Source: Branchiostoma floridae (Eukaryota > Chordata > Leptocardii > Amphioxiformes > Branchiostomatidae). Taken from it: a stretch of DNA of 24,815 nucleotides. This document shows positions 19,007 to 24,815 of the stretch, one piece after another. The position numbers and the translations under genes are program-made. The notes under the pieces were generated by a model that ran no database searches, was not told the origin of the DNA, and saw nothing but the letters and a program-made list of their open reading frames with translations. Location of the stretch: assembly GCF_000003815.2 (NCBI RefSeq), contig NW_023365857.1, forward strand, positions 1 through 24,815. Direction: 5' to 3'. Position 1 is the first letter of the stretch; every line of letters begins with the position of its first letter.

Positions 19007-20240
19007 GGTATCGCGAAACGATTTTCTTCAAACCAACTTTGTTGGGTGCGGGATAATTTTCTGAAATGAAATATGCAAATTGTTGGTAAAAACAGCTCAA
19101 TTTGCTCATCTGAGCCAAAAAGAGCATTTTTTTCACAAAAAAAAAAAGATATCGCGAAACGATATCCAATTTTCTTCAAACCAACTTTGTTGGGTGCGGA
19201 ATAATTTTCTGAAATGAAATATGCAAATTATTGGTAAAAACAGCGCAATTTGCTCTTCTGAGCCAAAAAGAGCATTTTTTCGCAAAAAAACAAGATATCG
19301 CGAAACGATGTCCGATTTTCTTCAAACCAACTTTGTTGGGTGCGGAAAAATTTTCTGACATGAAATATGCAAATTATTGGTAAAAACAGCTCAATTTGCT
19401 CTTCTGAGCCAAAAAGAGCATTTTTTCGCAAAAAAACAAGATATCGCGAAACGATATCCGATTTTCTTCAAACCAATTTTGTTGGGTGCGGAAAAATTTT
19501 CTGACATGAAATATGCAAATTATTGGTAAAAACAGCGCAATTTGCCCTTCTGAGACAAAAAGAGCATTTTTTCGCAAAAAAAAAAGATATCGCGAAACGA
19601 TGTCCGATTTTCTTCAAACCAACTTTGTTGGGTGCGGGATAATTTTCTGAAATGAAATATGCAAATTATTGATCAAAATAGCTCAATTTACCCCAAAAGA
19701 GCTTATTTTTTGCAAAAACATAAGATATCGCGAAACGATGTCCAATTTTCTTCAAACCAACTTTAGGCCACACCAATTTAATTTCTTGGTTCACGGATTT
19801 TTTCATAAAAAATATGGAGCGAGAGGGCGAAATAAAAATAAAAGTTGTAAAATGGTTGGGGTAAAGGTAACGGCTAATCCAAAACATAAAGAAAAAACGT
19901 TTTCAGCTTGAAAAAAGTACAAAAACACTATTTTTGTACAGTAACAGCACCTGTACCCACACTTTAAGGAGCTTATAATATAAAGGCCAATTTACTACAC
20001 CAGAAAGTTGGTGAATGGTTTCATTAATGGTGAAAATTTGCTGAGTGGTAATTTTTATTTTTATTTTTTTTCCAAAAAGTAGGAGCGAGCGAATCCGTGA
20101 ACCAAGAAATTAAATCGGTGTGGCCTTATTGGGTGTGGAATAATTTTCTGACATCAAATATATATGCAACTTGTTTAAAAAATTCCATTTGCTCTTCTGA
20201 GGCAAAAAGAGCATTTGTTATTAAAGATATCACAAAGCAA
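19007..20240. repeat. 146-bp satellite array, about six units, interrupted by a MITE
   Basis: The anchor TATCGCGAAACGAT begins units near 19010, 19151, 19297, 19443, 19589 and 19727, with spacings 141, 146, 146, 146 and 138. Each unit carries TTCTTCAAACCAACTTTGTT, GGGTGCGG, ATGAAATATGCAAATTATTG and a GAGCCAAAAAGAGCA hairpin followed by an A-run. The sixth unit stops at 19765, where a MITE is inserted, and resumes at 20126 with TTGGGTGTGGAATAATTTTC to about 20240. The staggered minus-strand open frames (67, 82 and similar codons) follow from the 146-bp period and are not genes. Confidence 0.92.
19766..20125 (+). mobile_element. PIF/Harbinger-like MITE, 360 bp, copy 1
   Basis: Terminal inverted repeats of 34 bp, 19766-19799 and 20092-20125, match at 33 of 34 positions and begin GGCCACACC. 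The trinucleotide TTA flanks both ends (19763-19765, 20126-20128), and removing the element plus one TTA restores the satellite sequence AACTTTRTTGGGTG. GG-starting TIRs with a 3-bp TTA/TAA duplication are typical of PIF/Harbinger. There is no transposase frame, so it is non-autonomous. Confidence 0.85.
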
Positions 20241-21501
20241 TTTGTTTTTGGACAGGTGCTACGGTAAAACATGTACAGGGAAAGTACATCATTACAAAAA
20301 TGAGGTAGGGTTAGATTGTCATATTGTAAAATTGACATAATTTTTCATATAAATCCGTATATGAAATATCAATAGTATCACTGCTTCCTTTTTCGTGATA
20401 CCACAATCTCTTTTGGGTTATTCCAACTTTTTATTGTAGAGTTGTGAGAAATAGATGTCGATTCAAATAGATAAACTCCCATCAGTTCTTATAAAAGTGT
20501 AAATTTTGTCATCAGTTACCGTAATCTTTACTCATTTACTGATTATTACGAATCCATTTTCGTCTTCTCAGTCACCAAGATCAAGTCATATTGGTTGTAT
20601 TAGATGTATACATTCGGAATAATAAATGAGAAGGTTTTAATGCTATGCATCATAGAATATGCAGTGTATTTCTAACTTTACTACAATATACTGTACACAA
20701 AAGAAAATTAAAGCAATAGTCTAGTGAATCTGTATAGGTTCAAGAACTTTATTGTGCACCAGTAGGTAAACAGACTTAATTCACTATCTCCTTCGCTCTG
20801 TGACACAATTTGCACATAAACAACTTTGGGACAAAGTAATAAATTAATTAATAGTAAGTGACAAAGTTATAAACAACAACTCTCTTCCTGTAAGTTCTTC
20901 GGAAAAACTTTTGTGTTTTTGACAAAAACATAATCTAAGTATTGAGCTATTCAAACTAAATATTGTCACCAAATTTCATCACAATGTTGCCATGTTCACT
21001 GTTGGAAAATATTAACACCTCTCAACATCAAAGAACCGACTCATTATATGACACATTGGACCCTTCCTTTTCCAAAGCTGACAGAAAAGAAGTCAACCTG
21101 AACATATTTACACTTTGGATATCACCATTTCACATCAGAGTAGCCACATGTCCCACATAGTCATTGTCATGTGTAACAAATTACAACCTTACAGAGTACG
21201 ACCTAGGCTACTAAAGAGAATTAAGCACAAATTATAAATATAGAACATGACATAGAACATCCATCACAAACTTCCAGATAATTCACACAAAATCAATGTC
21301 TAAAAACTAAAAGGTACACATGACAACACTCCTGTGCAGCCAAGAAGTTGTCAAAATTGTGATCTAAACAAGATAGAATTAAGATGGGTGTCATATTGTT
21401 GCAGACTGTATTATACAACAAAGGGAAATAGCTTCAATTGCATACAATATATGTTCCATATCTTCTGATATCAACATAGCACAGGAAAACTAATCTTACT
21501 T
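20241..21501. other. AT-rich DNA, no gene recognised
   Basis: Module B-like sequence lies at about 20270-20310. The rest is AT-rich without recognisable coding, RNA or repeat features; the 65-codon frame at 20963-21160 is not supported. Confidence 0.5.
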
Positions 21502-21950
21502 GGCCACACCAATTTAATTTCTTGGTTCACGGATTCGCTCGCTCCTATTTTTTGGGAAAAAAATCAAAATCAAAATTACCACTCAGCAAATTTTCACCAT
21601 GAATGAAACCATTCACCAACTTTCTGGTGTAACAAATTGGCCTTCATATTATATAAGCTTCTTAAAATGTGAGTATTATTATTGCAGTCATATTTTTCAT
21701 TCATGAAGAATGGGACAAACATAAAAACTGACACTACTTTTGTAATTTTAAACAAACTGGTGCTGTAACTGTACAGTAATAGTGTTTTTGTACTTTTTTC
21801 AAACTGAAAACCTTTTATTCTTTATGTTTTGGATTAGCCCTTACCTTTACCCCAACCATTTTACAATTTTTATTTTCATTTTTATATCATCCTCTCGCTC
21901 CATATTTTTATGAAAAAATCCGTGAACCAAGAAATTAAATTGGTGTGGTC
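21502..21950 (-). mobile_element. PIF/Harbinger-like MITE, 449 bp, copy 2 (inverted)
   Basis: Same terminal repeat as copy 1, starting GGCCACACC at 21502 and ending GGTGTGGTC at 21950 (one terminal substitution). The interior matches copy 1 in reverse orientation (the GAGCGAG, CACTCAGCAAATTTTCACCA and ACCTTTACCCCAACCATTTT blocks) but is about 90 bp longer. TTA follows the right end, but the left flank reads CTT, so no clean target duplication is left. No transposase is present. Confidence 0.8.
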
Positions 21951-21987
21951 TTAGTATGCAATTAGACAAACCATGTAATAAAAGCTG

Positions 21988-22334
21988 AGGGCTCAAAATA
22001 CTGGGTGCACCCAAAATTGGAGCTATGCACCCAATTTTTTTCTGTGGGTTCACCAGCACAGTGCACCCGAACATTTTATTAGGTTTACACAAAAGTCATG
22101 TTAGGATATCAGAGTATACTAGTATACACAATGTTCTTCGCATCTAAGTAATAGAAAGACAACTAAAATGTCTGTCATGGTACAAAATGTACTTGTTTAG
22201 GAATTTAATTTAATAAGCTTGTAATTATCAAGTTTTGTAATTACTTTTTTTTTCTGACAGTGGTGCACCCAAAATCTCACCCAATTTTTTCAGTGCACTG
22301 TGCACCTAATCCAAAAATTTGAATTTCGAGCCCT
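21988..22334. mobile_element. hAT-like non-autonomous element, degenerate
   Basis: AGGGCTCAAAAT (21988-21999) and ATTTCGAGCCCT (22323-22334) are 12-bp inverted ends with one mismatch. The right end continues as CAGGG on the minus strand, like many hAT TIRs. Inside, the GTGCACCC/CACCCAATTTTTT blocks occur near both ends. No matching 8-bp target duplication is visible (AAAAGCTG against GTAGTCCC), so the class is tentative. Confidence 0.4.
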
Positions 22335-22336
22335 GT

Positions 22337-22511
22337 AGTCCCTGTAATCCTTTCCATACATTCATAGCTGCAAGAAGCGAAAAGTGGAACCTATCCCAGA
22401 CTTTGCTCCAGGATCTTAGTTCGTTCTTCTGGTTGAATAAAGTCTTCATCAGTGTGGGTCTGTGAGAAGCCTTCCCTGTAGACTCTTCCTTTCCTTTGTG
22501 ACTTTCTCCAT
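22337..22511 (-). pseudogene. Possible orphan exon cut by a transposable element
   Basis: On the minus strand a T-rich tract and TTGTTTTAG form an acceptor-like site, followed by an open segment DGESHKGKEESTGKASHRPT ... SWSKVWDRFHFSLLAAMNVW that runs into the hAT-like end at 22334 and stops at TAG 22306. The helix-like, Trp-rich composition differs from the low-complexity translations around it. I do not recognise a family. It could equally be chance. Confidence 0.2.
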
Positions 22512-22826
22512 CTAAAACAATGTACAAAAAAATTATTACCTCACAGGTGAGACAAGATATACAACAAGGTATTGGCCATCAATTTTGTTCCAGTGGTCTG
22601 ACCAGTGGGTCTGTGCTGCTACAGGAACGATTTATTCCCAGGCTAAAAAGTGCTAAATAAACCTTTAAGCAAAAAAAAATAAGGTAACTTAAGGTATGCT
22701 TACTCTCATTAGATATAATGGGAAGTTTCTGGCTTCAGAATGTGTCTTCAGCTAAACATGTACTAGTACAGTGAAAACAAGCTACCAAACAATTTCTTAG
22801 TTTGATATACTGTAAATGCAGAATTG

Positions 22827-24596
22827 TGTTACCTGGTCCCCAGAGCTAAGAGCCACAAAGATATTACCTGTAAGATGTGTTACCTTGTCCCAAGAGATAA
22901 GAGCCACACAAATATTACCTGTGAGGTGCCCTACCTGGTGCCAAGAGCCAAAAGCCACCCAAATACATGTATTACCTGTAAGGTTCCCTATATGGTCCCC
23001 AGAGCTAAGAGCCACACAAATATTACCTGTAAGGTGCCCTACCTGGTCCCCAGAGCTAAGAGCTACACAAACATTACCTGTAAGGTACCCTACCTAGTCC
23101 CCAGAGGTAAGAGTCACACAAATATTACCTGTAAGGTGCCCTACCTGGTCCCCAGAGCTAAGAGCCACGCAAATATTACCTGTAAGGTGCCCTACCTAGT
23201 CCCTAGAGCTAAGAGCCATGCAAATATTACCTGTAAGGTGCCCTACCTGGTCCCCAGAGCTAAGAGCCACGCAAATATTACCTGTAAGGTGTCCTACCTG
23301 GACCCCAGAGCTAAGAGCCACAGAAATATCACCTGTAAGGTGCCCTACCTGGTCCCCAGAGCTAAGAGCCACGCAAATATTACCTGCAAGGTGTGTTACA
23401 TGGTCCCCAGAGCTAAGAGCCACGCAAATATCACCTGTAAGGTGCCCCAGAGCTAAGAGCCACGCAAATATTACCTGTACGGTGTGTTACCTGGTCCCCA
23501 GAACTAAGAGCCACGCAAATATTACCTGTAAGGTACCCTACCTGGTCCCCAGAGCTAACAGCTACGCAAATATCACCCGTAAGGTGCCCTACCTGGTCCC
23601 CAGAGCTAAGAGCCACGCGAATATTACCTGTAAGGTGCCCTACCTGGTCCCCAGAGCTAAGAGCCACAGAAATATTACCTGTACGGTGTGTTACCTGGTC
23701 CCCAGAACTAAGAGCCACGCAAATATTACCTGTAAGGTACCCTACCTGGTCCCCAGAGCTAACAGCTACACAAATATCACCCGTAAGGTGCCCTACCTGG
23801 TCCCCAGAGCTAAGAGCCACGCGAATATTACCTGTAAGGTGCCCTACCTGGTCCCCAGAACTAAGAGCCACGCAAATATTACCTGTAAGGTACCCTACCT
23901 GGTCCCCAGAGCTAACAGCTACGCAAATATCACCTGTAAGGTACCCTACCTGGTCCCCAGAGCTAACAGCTACGCAAATATCACCCGTAAGGTGCCCTAC
24001 CTGGTCCCCAGAGCTAAGAGCCACGCGAATATTACCTGTACGGTGTGTTACCTGGTCCCCAGAACTAAGAGCCACGCAAATATTACCTGTAAGGTACCCT
24101 ACCTGGTCCCCAGAGCTAACAGCTACGCAAATATCACCCGTAAGGTGCCCTACCTGGTCCCCAGAGCTAAGAGCCACGCGAATATTACCTGTAAGGTGCC
24201 CTACCTGGTCACCAGAGCTAAGAGCCACAGAAATATCACCTGTAAGGTGCCCTACCTGGTCCCCAGAGCTAAGAGCCACGCAAATATCACCTGTAAGGTG
24301 CCCTACCTGGTCCCCAGAGCTAAGAGCCACGCAAATATTACCTGTAAGTTGCCCTACCTGGTCCCCAGAGCTAAGAGCCACGCAAATATTACCTGTAAGG
24401 TGCCCTCCCTGGTCCGCAGAGCTAAGAGCCACAGAAATATCACCTGTAAGGTGCCCTACCTGGTCCCCAGAGCTAAGAGCCACGCAAATATCACCTGTAA
24501 GGTGCCCTACCTGGTCCCCAGAGCTAAGAGCCACACGAATATTACCTGTAAGGTTCCCTACCTGGACCCCATAGCTAAGAGCCACACAAATATTAC
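22827..24596 (-). repeat. 51-bp minisatellite array 2, inverted, about 35 units
   Basis: Same 51-bp unit as at 10664-12738 on the opposite strand. It is more diverged at its left end (22827-23110), with a 6-bp insertion near 22965 and an 11-bp deletion at about 23440 that breaks phase. Between about 23470 and 24215 there is higher-order structure: unit types marked by GTGTGTTACC, by GCTAACAGCTACG and by ATCACCCGTAAGG recur in that order, roughly every 204 bp or with members dropped. Confidence 0.95.
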
Positions 24597-24808
24597 ATTG
24601 ATAGTCCCAGAAATACAATATTTCAGAACGAAACTTACCAAATCTCGGCACACATTACCAAAGCCGACAACAAAATGGCGAGACTGCAGTAATCCCGCAT
24701 GTGTGGGGAGAATCAACCAATAGGATTCAATTATTTGGCTCATTTAAATAATAGTATCCCGGCTGCTATCCACGGCTGCTCTGTGGCTATCACGGCAGGA
24801 GTTACCTC
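24597..24808 (-). promoter_or_regulatory. Promoter/first-exon-like leader, copy 2 (inverted)
   Basis: Reverse complement of 10452-10663 with three substitutions (equivalent to positions 10529, 10545 and 10609 of copy 1), that is about 98.6% identity. CCAAT, AAATGGCG and the GTAAGT donor are all kept. The third substitution changes the ATG at 10609 to GTG, so the long frame across array 1 has no conserved start. Homology stops sharply at 24808. Confidence 0.5.
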
Positions 24809-24815
24809 GTTACAT

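Noticed and set aside
18921-19577. Series of minus-strand frames of 60-82 codons
   Set aside because: They are the same satellite unit read repeatedly; the 146-bp period shifts frame each time.
23218-24723. 501-codon frame across array 2
   Set aside because: Same tandem-repeat artefact; it runs through the leader and shows no start, domain or codon signal of a gene.

Overview
The window looks like nuclear DNA of an invertebrate chordate, most probably amphioxus (Branchiostoma). The grounds are short phase-0 GT-AG introns, intron-dense bZIP genes of the Fos/ATF3/BATF type, CR1/L2-like LINE debris, several foldback/MITE families, intron-associated minisatellites, and nine copies of the palindrome TAACGTTA where less than one is expected. 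The species call is inference; the eukaryotic nature is plain from splice sites, a Pol III tRNA gene and poly(A) signals.

Left third (1-10.0 kb) is the genic part. A tRNA-Ala(CGC) gene (203-274) faces a second tRNA-Ala on the opposite strand (from 834), which runs into a 138-base N gap (872-1009). Then come two tandem plus-strand bZIP genes. Gene 1 (last two coding exons at 1311-1418 and 1663-1995; its 5' part is not visible) is Fos/ATF3/JDP2-like. Gene 2 (exons 7138-7392, 8368-8475, 8991-9116) is complete, with 162 codons, an ATF3/JDP2-like N-terminal motif and a BATF-like C-terminus. Both have a basic-region exon of exactly 108 bp with phase-0 borders, so they are paralogues. The 4.6-7.0 kb DNA between them holds six exact AP-1 sites, two perfect C/EBP palindromes, one perfect CRE and one kappaB site, all upstream of gene 2: a candidate autoregulated, stress-inducible control region.

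Middle (10.4-20.3 kb) is repeat-rich. A 212-bp promoter-like leader ending near a consensus splice donor is followed by about 40 copies of a 51-bp minisatellite (10664-12738). Then come a foldback element beside a second gap (13491-13683), a (TA)n tract, a 5'-truncated LINE reverse transcriptase on the minus strand (16640-17795), a frameshifted C-terminal piece of another LINE on the plus strand (17905-18165), and a 146-bp satellite (19007-20240) split by a 360-bp PIF/Harbinger-like MITE with a TTA target duplication.

Right third (20.3-24.8 kb) is AT-rich. It contains a second, inverted copy of the same MITE (21502-21950), a hAT-like element (21988-22334), a possible exon remnant on the minus strand, and an inverted second copy of the 51-bp minisatellite with its leader (22827-24808). 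The two leader+array modules point at each other, are 98-99% identical in the leader, and differ in array organisation. This convergent inverted pair is the most striking large-scale structure in the window; whether it is a real duplication or an assembly product has to be tested.
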